DNA of 64,000 nt from Acinetobacter sedimenti (GCF_022601685.1 NZ_JAKUML010000012.1:1-64000), one strand, 5' to 3'; shown: positions 27,487 through 37,645, counted from the first letter of the stretch. Made by a program: numbers and translations. Notes: generated by a model from the letters alone, not told the origin.

Positions 27487-29826
27487 ATGACTGAAATAGT
27501 GCAGCAAATCGCTAAGGAATTAACTGTTCGTCCAGAACAAGTAGAAGCAACTATTCGTTTGCTTGATGAGGGACTTACTGTTCCTTTCGTAGCACGTTAT
27601 CGTAAGGAAGCAACGCAAGGCTTAGACGATACACAGCTACGTCAGTTGGATACTCGATTGCACTATTTGCGTGATCTATATGAGCGCCGTGACAAAGTCA
27701 TTGAATCGCTTAAAGAGCAAGAGAAGCTGACCGATGATTTGTTGGCGCGAGTCAATGGCGCAGAAACTAAAAACGCATTAGAAGAAATCTACGCACCCTA
27801 TCGTCCAAAACGCACCAGTAAATCTTTTAAAGCAAAAGAAGCAGGTTTGGGCGAATTCGCAGAGAAAATCTTAACTACCGAAGTTGAGCCTAAAGACGCA
27901 TTGGCTGGCTTTAGCCATGAAGACTATACTGATATTGATAGTCAACTGGATGCAGTGCAACACATTATCATTGATGAGTGGGCGCAAAACATCGCACTCA
28001 CCGCCGAGCTCAAGCAGCTCTTTGCCAAAACTGCAATTTTAAAAAGCGCAGTCGCTTCTGATGAGAAAAAAGAAGTCGGCAAAAAATTCCGTGATTATTT
28101 TGAATTTTCAGAAAATTTCAACAAAGTGCCATCACATCGTTTGCTTGCCATGCTTCGTGGTCGTCAAGAAAATGTCTTGGGCTTAAAAGTTGATGGTGAA
28201 GATGAACCTGCGTTGGCACGTATCGAAGCCGAATATGATTTGGCTAGTGTTGCACCATCCGCTCGCCAAGACTTTTTAAAACACACAGCAAAATTATTTT
28301 GGCTCGCCAAAGTCCGTCCAAGTATTGAGCATTCATTATTGACAGAAAAACGCCTTGCTGCCGAAGCGGAGGCGATGGATGTCTTTGCAGAAAATCTACG
28401 TCATTTACTACTCTCTGCACCTGCGGGCTCTCGTACCACGCTAGGTGTCGATCCTGGGATTCGCACAGGGGTGAAGTTAGCAGTAGTCAATGCCTCTGGT
28501 GATGTGTTGGCGCATAGCACAATTTATCCTTTTGCACCGAAAGAAGATAAAGCAGGCTCGATTGCTGAACTGGCTCGTCTTTGTCGTGAATTCGAGGTGG
28601 ATTTAGTCGCTGTGGGTAATGGCACAGCTAGCCGTGAAACAGAAGCAGTCATTGCTGAAATGATGGCGCAAAATGAGGACTTAAAGCTCACTCGTGTTAG
28701 CGTAAGTGAAGCAGGGGCGTCGGTCTATTCTGCAAGTGAATTGGCTGCGCAAGAATTACCTGAATTGGATGTGTCGATTCGTGGCGCAGTGTCGATTGCA
28801 CGTCGTTTGCAAGATCCACTGGCTGAGCTTGTGAAAATTGATCCAAAATCCATCGGTGTGGGTCAGTATCAACACGATGTCAATCAAACTGGTTTAGCGA
28901 AAACGCTTGACGCTGTGGTTGAAGACTGTGTGAATGCGGTCGGTGTCGATGTGAATACAGCGTCGCCTGCAATTCTTGGCTATATCGCAGGACTGAATAA
29001 GTCGATTGCACAGCAAATCGTAGAATATCGTAAAGCCAACGGTCGTTTTGAAAACCGTGAATGGTTGAAAAAAGTACCTCGTCTTGGCGAGCGTACCTTT
29101 GAACAAGCAGCAGGTTTCTTGCGTATTCTGGATGGTGATCAACCGCTGGATGCGTCTGCGGTACATCCTGAAAGCTATGCTTTGGTTGCCAATATTGCAG
29201 AAAGCAAAAGCACCACGGTAAAAGACATTATCGCCAATAGTGAAATTATCAGCACCATTGATGCGTCTAATTTTGTTAGCGACCAATATGGTTTGCCAAC
29301 GGTACAAGATGTACTTTCTGAGCTTGAAAAACCTGGTCGTGATCCACGTCCAGAGTTTCGTACAGCTAAGTTTCGTGAAGATATTACCGAAGTGGCGCAG
29401 CTTGCTGAAGGCATGAAGCTCGAAGGTGTCGTTACCAATGTCACCAACTTTGGTGCATTCGTCGATGTAGGTGTGCATCAGGATGGTTTGGTGCATATTT
29501 CTGAGTTATCAAATAGCTTTGTCAGTGATCCGCACAAAGTCGTGAAACCAGGTCAAATCGTACAAGTGCGTGTTTTACAAGTCGATGTTGAACGTAATCG
29601 TGTCAACTTGAGTATGAAAGCAGAAGGGACGAGTAGCAATCCGAAAGCTGCACGTACCAATCAAGAGCACAGAGGTGAACAAAAACGTCCACCACGCAAT
29701 GATCGTCCTGAGCAAAAAGCACGTCCGCAAAACAAGCAGGCAAAACCGCAGAATAAACCTCAACCAGCAAAAATTGGTGGTTTCGGTGAGCTATTGCTAC
29801 AAGCGGGTGTAAAGAAGTCTAAATAA
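27487..29826 (+). CDS. tex: Tex, S1-domain transcription accessory protein
   Basis: Tex is a nucleic-acid-binding protein linked to transcription and related to eukaryotic Spt6. The order is normal: an N-terminal helical domain, a YqgF/RNase H-like domain around residues 317-450 (TTLGVDPGIRTGVKLAVVN), tandem helix-hairpin-helix motifs (VNTASPAILGYIAGLNKSIA), and an S1 RNA-binding domain near 640-712 (LEGVVTNVTNFGAFVDVGV). The Lys/Arg/Pro/Gln-rich tail ends GGFGELLLQAGVKKSK. Length 779 is typical. A bidirectional terminator follows. Confidence 0.96.
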   Translation: MTEIVQQIAKELTVRPEQVEATIRLLDEGLTVPFVARYRKEATQGLDDTQLRQLDTRLHYLRDLYERRDKVIESLKEQEKLTDDLLARVNGAETKNALEEIYAPYRPKRTSKSFKAKEAGLGEFAEKILTTEVEPKDALAGFSHEDYTDIDSQLDAVQHIIIDEWAQNIALTAELKQLFAKTAILKSAVASDEKKEVGKKFRDYFEFSENFNKVPSHRLLAMLRGRQENVLGLKVDGEDEPALARIEAEYDLASVAPSARQDFLKHTAKLFWLAKVRPSIEHSLLTEKRLAAEAEAMDVFAENLRHLLLSAPAGSRTTLGVDPGIRTGVKLAVVNASGDVLAHSTIYPFAPKEDKAGSIAELARLCREFEVDLVAVGNGTASRETEAVIAEMMAQNEDLKLTRVSVSEAGASVYSASELAAQELPELDVSIRGAVSIARRLQDPLAELVKIDPKSIGVGQYQHDVNQTGLAKTLDAVVEDCVNAVGVDVNTASPAILGYIAGLNKSIAQQIVEYRKANGRFENREWLKKVPRLGERTFEQAAGFLRILDGDQPLDASAVHPESYALVANIAESKSTTVKDIIANSEIISTIDASNFVSDQYGLPTVQDVLSELEKPGRDPRPEFRTAKFREDITEVAQLAEGMKLEGVVTNVTNFGAFVDVGVHQDGLVHISELSNSFVSDPHKVVKPGQIVQVRVLQVDVERNRVNLSMKAEGTSSNPKAARTNQEHRGEQKRPPRNDRPEQKARPQNKQAKPQNKPQPAKIGGFGELLLQAGVKKSK

Positions 29827-29848
29827 ATGGGAATATGTTTCCACTGAT

Positions 29849-29882
29849 AAAAAATCCCCAATCATATATTGGGGATTTTTTT
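29849..29882. terminator. Bidirectional terminator between tex and ybeY
   Basis: A 10-bp perfect stem (AATCCCCAAT and its complement) with a 5-base loop, flanked by A6 and T8, lies between convergent tex and ybeY. Confidence 0.92.
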
Positions 29883-29903
29883 ATGATCATGTTTAATGAT
29901 GAG

Positions 29904-30380
29904 TTAAGCGATATAAGGATTGTTTATTCCTAGTTTGGCTAAAATCTCAATTTCCAAACTTTCCATTTCTTCAGCTTCATTATCGCCAAGCTCATGGTCA
30001 TAGCCAAGCAAGTGCAGTACGCCATGTACTAAGAGATGGATAAAATGATTGATCGGCGTTTTTTGCTGTTCCTCTGCTTCCTGTAACACCACAGGAATGC
30101 AAATCACCAAATCACCTAGTGGTTGAGCGTCTAACATGTCCAAAATCTCTTCAGGAATATCACTTGGAAAAGACAGCACATTGGTGGGTTTGTCTTTGCC
30201 TCGATATTGCATATTCAGCTCGTGACTTTCTGCAAGATCAACGCAAGCAATGCCGATTTCCGTTAGCTCATTCATATCTAAATGTACAAGTGCAGTATCA
30301 ATGATCTGTGCAAGTGCATCTTCATTTAAAATAAGCTCAGGGCTTTGAAAATCCTGTTGTAGTGCGAGATTAACTGTCAC
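29904..30380 (-). CDS. ybeY: YbeY, rRNA maturation endoribonuclease
   Basis: YbeY is a zinc-dependent RNase that matures 16S rRNA 3' ends and acts in ribosome quality control. The signature H-x3-H-x5-H is seen as [11 protein letters not shown], and [14 protein letters not shown] and PLGDLVIC are also diagnostic. I chose the GTG at 30380, overlapping the phoH stop, because [14 protein letters not shown] aligns with the start of Acinetobacter YbeY and gives 158 residues. ATGs at 30407 and 30416 are alternatives that would overlap phoH more deeply. It is the last gene of leftward miaB-phoH-ybeY. Confidence 0.9.
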   Translation of the reverse strand: MTVNLALQQDFQSPELILNEDALAQIIDTALVHLDMNELTEIGIACVDLAESHELNMQYRGKDKPTNVLSFPSDIPEEILDMLDAQPLGDLVICIPVVLQEAEEQQKTPINHFIHLLVHGVLHLLGYDHELGDNEAEEMESLEIEILAKLGINNPYIA

Positions 30381-31503
30381 GGGGTTCTCGTTCGGGTAGT
30401 TCGGCATCTTCTGCACTTTCGCTTTTTAATCGGTGCTGTGCATCAGCAGCAGAGTCGTTTGCTTCAATCAATGCCATTTGCAAGGCTTTGCGTTCGGCAC
30501 GTTTTTCTGCACTAATGCGCTGTTGGTGATCATCGAAAACATCGTAGGCTTCGACGATTTTTTGTACCAACTGATGGCGTACCACATCCCGAGAATGGAA
30601 GCGTGTGATGTGAATTTCTTTAATTTTTTCCAAAATTCGTAGTGCTTGCGCTAAGCCAGACTGTTGTCCACGTGGCAAATCGACTTGAGTAATATCGCCT
30701 GTGATCACTGCACGAGAGCCGAAACCTAAGCGTGTGAGGAACATTTTCATCTGTTCAGGCGTGGTGTTTTGCGCTTCGTCCAAAATCACGAAGGAATGAT
30801 TTAGCGTGCGACCACGCATATAGGCAAGTGGTGCAACTTCAATGACTTGTTTTTCAATCAGTTTGGCGACCTTTTCAAAACCAAGCATCTCATAGAGTGC
30901 GTCATATAGTGGGCGCAAATAGGGGTCAATTTTCTGAGTAAGATCACCTGGTAAGAAACCCAATTTTTCACCTGCTTCTACCGCAGGGCGTACCAGTAGA
31001 ATTCGTTGAATTTCATTGCGTTCAAGCATGTCCACAGCAGCAGCGACGGCAAGATAGGTTTTCCCTGTACCCGCAGGACCGACACCGAAAGAAATATCAC
31101 TTTGCAAAATACGCTGTACATAACGACTTTGGTTTGCGCCACGTGGATTGATACGTCCTTTGCGAGTTTGCAAATACACATCCATCGGAGCTTCTTCCAG
31201 CTCTTCACCGACCAGTTCAAAGTCACGTTCGGTTTGACTGCCTTGAATGATCAGGTGAAGTCGATCGGCGCTGATATTTTGTGTGCTTTCAGATTCTTCA
31301 AAAAGACGTTGCAAAATGGCTTCAGCACGTTCTACCTGAGGCATGTCACCTTCGATAAAAAAGCTGTCGCCACGATGCGAAATATTGGTTTGGAGTCTTT
31401 GTTCGATCTGTCGCAAGTGGGCGTTATATGCGCCCAACATGCTTTTTAATTGTTCTAATGGAATGCCTGCGAATTGTACTGTACGACGAATGGTGGCAGT
31501 CAA
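30370..31503 (-). CDS. ybeZ: PhoH-like ATPase (YbeZ)
   Basis: This is a PhoH-family P-loop ATPase that accompanies YbeY. An N-terminal KH-like/beta region (about residues 1-120) is followed by the PhoH domain with Walker [28 protein letters not shown], Walker [10 protein letters not shown], and [12 protein letters not shown] Glu/Asp/Arg-rich tail extends past the domain and encodes the ybeY overlap. It lies 40 bases after miaB. Confidence 0.94.
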   Translation of the reverse strand: MTATIRRTVQFAGIPLEQLKSMLGAYNAHLRQIEQRLQTNISHRGDSFFIEGDMPQVERAEAILQRLFEESESTQNISADRLHLIIQGSQTERDFELVGEELEEAPMDVYLQTRKGRINPRGANQSRYVQRILQSDISFGVGPAGTGKTYLAVAAAVDMLERNEIQRILLVRPAVEAGEKLGFLPGDLTQKIDPYLRPLYDALYEMLGFEKVAKLIEKQVIEVAPLAYMRGRTLNHSFVILDEAQNTTPEQMKMFLTRLGFGSRAVITGDITQVDLPRGQQSGLAQALRILEKIKEIHITRFHSRDVVRHQLVQKIVEAYDVFDDHQQRISAEKRAERKALQMALIEANDSAADAQHRLKSESAEDAELPEREPRDS

Positions 31504-31543
31504 ATGAGAATCCTTTTTGAAGTGGATGGCGTATGCCTATACA

Positions 31544-33031
31544 TTACGCCACGACCGACTCAAGATTCAAGAGTTTTCCATAAACAAAATTTAAAGTTTT
31601 GATTTCAGTGATTTCCACTTCGGCAAATTGACCAATCCAATCCGCTGAACCTTCAAAACTCACGAGGCGAGTATTGTCCGCAGTACCAACGAGCATATGT
31701 GGGTGATGATCAGATACTTTTTCGATCAAAACACGTTCGGTACGACCAAGCATGGCATCTGTTTTATCAATGCTCGATTGTTTAATGACTTTTTGGATTT
31801 CGGCAAGACGTGCTTTTTTCACCAATTCAGGCGTGTCATCAGGTAATTCAGACGCAGGTGTGCCTGGGCGTTTTGAATAGATAAAACTATAAGAATGATC
31901 AAAGTCTAAATCTTTGATGAATTGTAAAGTTTCTTGATAGTTTTGATCAGTTTCACCAGGGAAGCCAATGATAAAGTCACTGGAGAGGTGCATATCAGGG
32001 CGAATGGCACGTAGTTTGGCGATTTTATCAATATAGACATCAATGGTGTGATTGCGTTTCATGGCTTTGAGCACATCATTCGAGCCACTTTGTACAGGTA
32101 AGTGCAAATGTGAAACCATTTGTGGTAAATCACGATAGCATTCGATGAGTTCTTTTGAAAACTCAAGCGGATGTGAAGTGGTGTAGCGAATACGTCCAAT
32201 ACTTGGAATAGCAGCCACCAGACGAATCAAATCAGCAAATGTGCAAATCTCACCTTCAAAAGTTTCACCACGATAGCCATTCACGTTCTGCCCAAGCAAG
32301 TTGACTTCACGTACACCTTTTTCAGCCAAAGTGGCAATTTCTGCAAGCACATCATCTAGTGGACGAGAAACTTCTTCACCGCGTGTATAAGGGACGACGC
32401 AGAATGAACAATATTTTGAACAGCCTTCCATGATTGATACAAAAGCTTTAAAGCCCTCGACACGAGGCTCAGGTAAAAAGTCAAACTTCTCAATATCTGG
32501 AAATGAAATATCAACCAATTTAATCTTTTCGGATTTTGGTTTTTCGATCTGTTCATGATGTTGATCAAGCATTTGCGGTAGGCGGTGCAGGGTTTGTGGT
32601 CCAAATACCATATCAACATACGGCGCACGTTTCTGAATGGTGTCGCCTTCTTGCGAAGCCACACAACCACCGACACCGATGATCAAATCAGGGTTTTGTT
32701 CTTTGAGTTTGCGCCAACGACCAAGTTCGCTAAAGACTTTTTCTTGCGCTTTTTCACGGATTGAGCAGGTATTCATCAACAGAATATCTGCTTCATTTGG
32801 ATCTGTGGTGAGCACATAACCATGCGAATCACCGAGAAGATCTGCCATACGATGACTGTCATACTCATTCATCTGACATCCTTGTGTTTCGATATAGAGC
32901 TTTTTCACCAAAGTATCTTGGAAATCAGCTTGATCAAAACTAGCTTGAACGAGATCAGCAGGATGCGATGGCTGGGATACAGTTTTTTCTGTGGCAGCAC
33001 GTGCAGTAGGAATGAAGGTTTGAACCGTCAT
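31544..33031 (-). CDS. miaB: MiaB, tRNA-2-methylthio-N6-dimethylallyladenosine synthase
   Basis: MiaB is a radical-SAM methylthiotransferase that modifies A37 of tRNAs reading UNN codons. It has the UPF0004 domain with Cys in [20 protein letters not shown] and [11 protein letters not shown], the radical-SAM motif CSKYCSFC in [19 protein letters not shown], and a C-terminal TRAM domain. An N-terminal extension of about 40 residues makes it 495 long, so a downstream start is possible. It heads leftward miaB-ybeZ-ybeY. Confidence 0.95.
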   Translation of the reverse strand: MTVQTFIPTARAATEKTVSQPSHPADLVQASFDQADFQDTLVKKLYIETQGCQMNEYDSHRMADLLGDSHGYVLTTDPNEADILLMNTCSIREKAQEKVFSELGRWRKLKEQNPDLIIGVGGCVASQEGDTIQKRAPYVDMVFGPQTLHRLPQMLDQHHEQIEKPKSEKIKLVDISFPDIEKFDFLPEPRVEGFKAFVSIMEGCSKYCSFCVVPYTRGEEVSRPLDDVLAEIATLAEKGVREVNLLGQNVNGYRGETFEGEICTFADLIRLVAAIPSIGRIRYTTSHPLEFSKELIECYRDLPQMVSHLHLPVQSGSNDVLKAMKRNHTIDVYIDKIAKLRAIRPDMHLSSDFIIGFPGETDQNYQETLQFIKDLDFDHSYSFIYSKRPGTPASELPDDTPELVKKARLAEIQKVIKQSSIDKTDAMLGRTERVLIEKVSDHHPHMLVGTADNTRLVSFEGSADWIGQFAEVEITEIKTLNFVYGKLLNLESVVA

Positions 33032-33427
33032 GAAGGTTTGAATCCTCTATCAAATATGAAAACATCTCAACAAAATGTTAAGTAACTTCCACATTAAAAA
33101 ATGAAAGGCGCATATTCTAGCAGTTTATTTTGGTTTAGGCTGTTCGGGATTAAATTTTTTGTAATAAACGGCGCATTTAAAGGATAAGAATTTACATAAC
33201 ACTAAAACAATTTGATCTGTCGCTGTTTTAGAATGGCATTGATTTGTGATATCGAGTTGAATGATTCAGCGTTAATCTTTTTGAGATTGAATTCAACCTC
33301 ATATCGACCATATTTAACCAAACAAAAGCCTAAACAGGCAACTAACCATGCAAATGACTAAATATGAGAAGTGAATTTTTTATAATTTAGTGATTGATTA
33401 AGTGAATGATTTTAGGAATCCCCATTG
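33032..33427. promoter_or_regulatory. Divergent region between miaB and slt
   Basis: This 396-base A/T-rich gap shows no gene. It should hold the miaB and slt promoters. One long imperfect inverted repeat is visible, arms 33248-33262 and 33291-33305 (12 of 15 positions pair), with 28 bases between. No clear terminator or riboswitch is seen. Confidence 0.45.
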
Positions 33428-35428
33428 ATGCGTAATACAGACTTAGATTTTTTTTCAGGTAAAAATCGAAGTGGTTTGGCTTTAGGTTTAACTTGTAAGC
33501 TGTCTATTCAAAGTCTTGTGATTGCGACTATTGCGGGTTGTGGTAATACGCCAAGTGAAGCATCAGATGAAATGTTTAGGGAAGCGTTTCGTGTCAGTAG
33601 TAGTGGTAATGTTGCATTATTAGATCAATATCAGCATGCCATGCAGGACAGTGTACTGTCGTACTATCCTGAATATTGGAAACTCAATCAAAACCTTGCT
33701 TTACAACCCTCAGCAACGATCGTTTCTTTTGCACGTCGTTATCCCCAATCGGCAATGGCAGAAAAGCTTTCAGCAGATTATGTCGAAGAAAAAGTACGAG
33801 CAGGTGATTTTGCCTCTGCAGCGCCTGTACTGAGTTATGTGACGAATGCTGATGATGCAGAAGCGTGCGCTATAGCGCAAGTACGTGCACGAACAGGTGA
33901 TTCGCTAGTTTTAGCAGAGTTTAAGAATAAAGTGTGGCTCACCACAGACTCACAACCTGAGTCATGTAATGGCTTGGCGAGAATCATGCTCGATAGCCCG
34001 TTGATGACCAGTCAAGATCGAAAGCAACGCTTATTTACCATGCTTCGTGCGGGCAACTCTGGGCATGCTTTTGCTATGGCAAATAAAATGGGTGCACCAT
34101 TGTCGTTAACACAGATGAACCAAATTCAAGCTAATCCGATGGGTTATTTATTGTCGGCGCCAAAAGTGATTGCGCAAGATCATGCTTATCTCATTTTTGC
34201 TTTAGGTCGATTGGCGGATAGTGATTTGAATAATGCAATCTCGATGGTGGATCGTTTGGCGCAAGGCGTACCAGAAGATGTGCAAAAATATTTGTATCGC
34301 ACCGTGGCATATATCGGCGGAACGACAGTTTTAAAGAATAATTTTAATGCAGTATTGCCGAGTTATTTTGATAAGAGTTATGGTTTTCCATTTAGCCCTG
34401 AAGAAGCGGAAATCTATGCACGTCAGAGTATTCGCTTTGGTAAATGGGAAGGTGTGATTCGTGCGATTGATGCGATGACCGATCAGCAAAAGCAAGAATC
34501 TCGTTGGAAGTATTGGCTTGCACGTGCCAGCGAGCAACGTGGCGATGCGCAAAGTAAAGCTTATGCGCAACAGGTCTATCAAAAAATTGCTACGCAAGAT
34601 GATTATCATGGCCTGCTTGCTAAGGCACGTTTAAAGCAAAATTACTCAAGTTTTCCAGAGGCGTATCAGCCAACCACCAGTGATTTTTCACGTCTTACCA
34701 AAGATGTGCATTTCCAACGTGCATTTGCACTGCGAAATATCGATGCGCCTGAAAACTATATCAATCGTGAATGGAACTGGGCGGTACGCCAAGCCTATCT
34801 GAAACATGATGATGGTTTGATCTTGGCAGCAGCGAAGCGTGCTACCGATATGGGTTGGTATGATCGTGCAATCTATGCAGCGGATCGTACAGAGAAGCGT
34901 CATAATTATGCACTTCGCTATCCAACACCGTATCAATCCACTGTGGTGAATTATAGTAATTCAGTGAGTATTAACCCTGCATGGGCATATGGTTTGATGC
35001 GTCAAGAAAGTCGTTTTAATGTGGGAGCTCGCTCGCATGTTGGCGCAGGTGGATTGATGCAGATCATGCCTGATACGGCACGTCTAGTCGCAAGGCAGAT
35101 GGGTGAAAGTTACGATAGCGGTGCATTATCGAATATGAATACGAATATCCGCTATGGCACCTATTATCTCAGTATGATTCAAGGTCAGCTCAATGGTCAT
35201 CCAGTCTTAGCGACTGCAGGCTACAATGCAGGACCGAATCGTGCGCGTCGTTGGCAACCGAGTATTCAAAATCTTGATGCAGATCAATATGCGGAGTCTG
35301 TACCAATCTTAGAAACACGGGATTACGTCAAGCATGTCATGGAAAATGCGATGCACTATGGCGTGGTCTTAGGGCAGGGTAATCAGTCGATTAATCGGCT
35401 GATGTACCCAATACCACAGCAGTTTTAA
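33428..35428 (+). CDS. slt: Lytic transglycosylase of Slt70 family, predicted lipoprotein
   Basis: This enzyme cleaves peptidoglycan between MurNAc and GlcNAc with formation of anhydroMurNAc. It has a long alpha-superhelical N-terminal part and a C-terminal goose-lysozyme-like domain with catalytic Glu527 in MRQESRFNVGARS, then GAGGLMQIMPDTAR, YGTYYLSMI and ATAGYNAGPNRARRW. Unlike Slt70 of E. coli, which is soluble, it has a lipobox-like TIAGC (Cys38) after a weak hydrophobic stretch, so it may be membrane-anchored. I chose the ATG at 33428 over the adjacent TTG. The RNase T2-like gene follows after 16 bases. Confidence 0.9.
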   Translation: MRNTDLDFFSGKNRSGLALGLTCKLSIQSLVIATIAGCGNTPSEASDEMFREAFRVSSSGNVALLDQYQHAMQDSVLSYYPEYWKLNQNLALQPSATIVSFARRYPQSAMAEKLSADYVEEKVRAGDFASAAPVLSYVTNADDAEACAIAQVRARTGDSLVLAEFKNKVWLTTDSQPESCNGLARIMLDSPLMTSQDRKQRLFTMLRAGNSGHAFAMANKMGAPLSLTQMNQIQANPMGYLLSAPKVIAQDHAYLIFALGRLADSDLNNAISMVDRLAQGVPEDVQKYLYRTVAYIGGTTVLKNNFNAVLPSYFDKSYGFPFSPEEAEIYARQSIRFGKWEGVIRAIDAMTDQQKQESRWKYWLARASEQRGDAQSKAYAQQVYQKIATQDDYHGLLAKARLKQNYSSFPEAYQPTTSDFSRLTKDVHFQRAFALRNIDAPENYINREWNWAVRQAYLKHDDGLILAAAKRATDMGWYDRAIYAADRTEKRHNYALRYPTPYQSTVVNYSNSVSINPAWAYGLMRQESRFNVGARSHVGAGGLMQIMPDTARLVARQMGESYDSGALSNMNTNIRYGTYYLSMIQGQLNGHPVLATAGYNAGPNRARRWQPSIQNLDADQYAESVPILETRDYVKHVMENAMHYGVVLGQGNQSINRLMYPIPQQF

Positions 35429-35444
35429 TGTGGTGTGATGCCTT

Positions 35445-36155
35445 ATGAAGATGATAGATAATATGCAACGTTATCATGATTTGAATTACTCAATATTCGA
35501 CGTTATTAGAGCTGTGATCCCGAGTATATTTCGGTTCGGTGGTGCGTTTCTGTTTATCATCCTTTTATCGCATGCATCTAGTGTCTATGCTGCACCGAAA
35601 AGCTATGTTTTGCATGTAGAACTCTCACCAGCGGTCTGTCAAATCGATGCATCACAAAAGCGAACACGACAATGTTTGGAGGGATATTCGCTGACTGTTT
35701 TGGGTTTATTTCCTGAAGGTGTCGATACCAGTCGTTGTGAAACATCAAGTGCTGTCAATTTATCCCCAATACAAAAGCGTGTGCTGATGCGCTTAATCCC
35801 TGATGAGGCGTCACAAGCACGTCTTTGGCGATCGGTCGGCGGATGTGTGTCGATGAATGCAAGCCAATATTTCCGTAAAGTTGTCGCATTCGCAGAACAG
35901 TTAAAAATTCCTTCAGAAGTAACATCACCGACGACAATTCGAGTGAGCCGATCAAAAGTTGAAAATCAGTTTTATCGACTCAACTCTGGACTGAGTTATT
36001 CAAGTTTAAAGATGGGTTGTCGTGGTGAAGGTGGGGTATCCAATCTTCTGACTGATGTCGAAGTTTGCTATCGTTCAAATGGCAAGTACCAAGCCTGTCA
36101 AATCCAACAACGGAGCACCTGTCCATCTCAAGTGTTAATTAAAGGCTCTTATTAA
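35445..36155 (+). CDS. RNase T2-fold protein lacking the catalytic residues
   Basis: The exported 236-residue protein has a long N-terminus, then a hydrophobic stretch ending SSVYA before APKSYVLHVEL. Its order of elements is that of RNase I/T2: SYVLHVELSPAVCQ, then LTVLGLFPEG at the CAS I position, a Cys-containing CAS II region RLWRSVGGC followed by QYFRKVV, and a C-terminal SLKMGCRG...LTDVEVCY strand pair. CAS I HGLWP has become LGLFP (L86). In CAS II the Glu, Lys and His aligned to E-x2-KHG are Leu127, Ser130 and Val131. Disulfide-type Cys are kept. It is probably co-transcribed with slt. Role unknown, possibly RNA or sugar binding. Confidence 0.72.
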   Translation: MKMIDNMQRYHDLNYSIFDVIRAVIPSIFRFGGAFLFIILLSHASSVYAAPKSYVLHVELSPAVCQIDASQKRTRQCLEGYSLTVLGLFPEGVDTSRCETSSAVNLSPIQKRVLMRLIPDEASQARLWRSVGGCVSMNASQYFRKVVAFAEQLKIPSEVTSPTTIRVSRSKVENQFYRLNSGLSYSSLKMGCRGEGGVSNLLTDVEVCYRSNGKYQACQIQQRSTCPSQVLIKGSY

Positions 36156-36434
36156 AAGTTTCGGACAGATTCGATATTTGATGTGTCAGCCTTTTACACA
36201 TTCATTTCAAATTTCACGCACCCATTTCAAAAGTCTTTTTTTATACAAATAACGGATCGTTTTGATTTTTTATTACAACTTTTGTTGAAAGTCATTGTCT
36301 TTTAGATGCAAGAAAACTGTGGATAGAGTACAATCTCGCCCGTTTATAAAATTTAAGATTAACAAGAAACGACCATATCCGATAAGGTCAATTCTTAATC
36401 CGTGTGAACGAACCTCTCAATTGGAGATAATTAC

Positions 36435-37421
36435 ATGAAGCAAGCAGTTCGTGTTGCCGTTACAGGCGCAGCTGGTCAAATTGGTTATAGCTTATTATTC
36501 CGTATCGCAAGCGGTGAGATGCTAGGTAAAGATCAACCTGTTATTTTACAATTGCTTGAGATCCCAGTTGAGAAAGCTCAACAAGCGCTTAAAGGCGTAA
36601 TGATGGAGCTTGATGACTGTGCATTCCCATTGTTGGCGGGTATGGTTGGTACTGACGATCCTAAAGTTGCATTCAAAGATGCTGACTATGCGTTGTTAGT
36701 GGGTTCACGTCCACGTGGTCCAGGTATGGAACGTGCCGATCTTCTTAAAGTCAATGGTGAAATCTTCATCGGTCAAGGTCAAGCTTTGAATGAAGTTGCT
36801 AGCCGTGACGTGAAAGTATTGGTTGTAGGTAACCCTGCAAATACAAATGCGTATATCGCAATGAAATCTGCACCAGATCTTCCAGCGAAGAACTTCACTG
36901 CAATGCTTCGTCTTGACCACAACCGTGCTTTGACGCAAGTTGCGCAAAAAGCAGGTGTTGCGGTTGCTGACATCGAAAACATGACGGTTTGGGGTAACCA
37001 CTCTCCAACCATGTATGCAGATTACCGTTTTGCACATGTAAATGGCGAAAGCTTGAAAGACAAAATCAACGATGCGGTTTGGAACAAAGACGTATTCTTG
37101 CCGACTGTTGGTAAGCGTGGTGCGGCGATCATCGAAGCACGTGGTTTGTCATCTGCTGCATCTGCTGCAAATGCTGCGATCGATCACATGCGTGATTGGG
37201 CGCTTGGCACAAATGGCAAATGGGTAACTATGGGTATTCCTTCTGACGGATCATATGGCATCCCTGAAGGCGTAATGTTCGGTTTCCCTGTGACTTGTGA
37301 AAATGGCGAATATAAGATCGTTGAAGGTCTTGAGATCGACGAATTTAGCCGTGAGCGTATCAACTTCACTTTGAATGAGTTGGAAGAAGAGCGTGCAGCA
37401 GTTGCTGACATGGTGAACTAA
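36435..37421 (+). CDS. mdh: Malate dehydrogenase
   Basis: This enzyme oxidises malate to oxaloacetate with NAD in the TCA cycle. It is of the 328-residue type found in Acinetobacter, Pseudomonas and Burkholderia. Seen are the NAD site [14 protein letters not shown], substrate-loop Arg in [27 protein letters not shown], the Asp in LDHNRA, and the catalytic His in [11 protein letters not shown]. It is a single gene with a good terminator about 70 bases downstream. The 280-base upstream gap carries TACAAT at 36329-36334 as a possible -10. Confidence 0.97.
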   Translation: MKQAVRVAVTGAAGQIGYSLLFRIASGEMLGKDQPVILQLLEIPVEKAQQALKGVMMELDDCAFPLLAGMVGTDDPKVAFKDADYALLVGSRPRGPGMERADLLKVNGEIFIGQGQALNEVASRDVKVLVVGNPANTNAYIAMKSAPDLPAKNFTAMLRLDHNRALTQVAQKAGVAVADIENMTVWGNHSPTMYADYRFAHVNGESLKDKINDAVWNKDVFLPTVGKRGAAIIEARGLSSAASAANAAIDHMRDWALGTNGKWVTMGIPSDGSYGIPEGVMFGFPVTCENGEYKIVEGLEIDEFSRERINFTLNELEEERAAVADMVN

Positions 37422-37494
37422 TTTTGATGGTTTGAATTGTTTGATCTGTTAGGGTAGGTCGTCAACAAATTCAATCAGCTTGATTAGTAAGAAG

Positions 37495-37525
37495 TAGGGC
37501 ATCCAAAAGGATGCTCTATTTTTTT
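37495..37525 (+). terminator. Intrinsic terminator of mdh
   Basis: A 10-bp stem (TAGGGCATCC with GGATGCTCTA, one G-T pair) and AAAA loop are followed by seven T bases, 74 bases after mdh. Confidence 0.88.
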
Positions 37526-37614
37526 GTTTAAACTCTACGAAGTTAAATATTTCACAAAAAATATAAAATATACAAAATTGGTCGGATGTATTTGTTATTT
37601 TGGAAAGGGAATAC

Positions 37615-37643
37615 TTGAAAAAAAGTGTACTGATCAGTACACT
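37615..37643 (+). promoter_or_regulatory. Predicted promoter of the PAP2-adeIJK operon
   Basis: TTGAAA (37615-37620) and TACACT (37638-37643) are separated by 17 bases. The palindrome at 37622-37645 covers the entire spacer and the -10 box, so a bound repressor would exclude RNA polymerase. Confidence 0.68.
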
Positions 37644-37645
37644 TT
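37622..37645. promoter_or_regulatory. Perfect 24-bp palindrome, probable TetR-family operator (AdeN candidate)
   Basis: AAAGTGTACTGA followed by its exact reverse complement makes a 24-bp palindrome with no loop, centred on TGATCA. No loop and no T-run argue against a terminator; the overlap with promoter elements argues for an operator. In A. baumannii the TetR-type repressor AdeN controls adeIJK, so AdeN is the natural candidate. The adeN gene is not in this window. Confidence 0.72.

Noticed and set aside
27306..27494. 62-codon frame overlapping the tex start
   Set aside because: No ribosome-binding site or recognisable domain. Overlap with tex could mean a leader peptide, but evidence is too thin to call it.
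28894..29496. 200-codon minus-strand frame inside tex
   Set aside because: It lies opposite the conserved helix-hairpin-helix and S1 parts of Tex; its composition is shadow-like.
36105..36434. Leader riboswitch before mdh
   Set aside because: I could not find a conserved riboswitch core; only a possible -10 box at 36329-36334 is visible.
37622..37645. Reading the 24-bp palindrome as a terminator
   Set aside because: It has no loop and no T-run, and a separate good terminator for mdh lies about 100 bases upstream.
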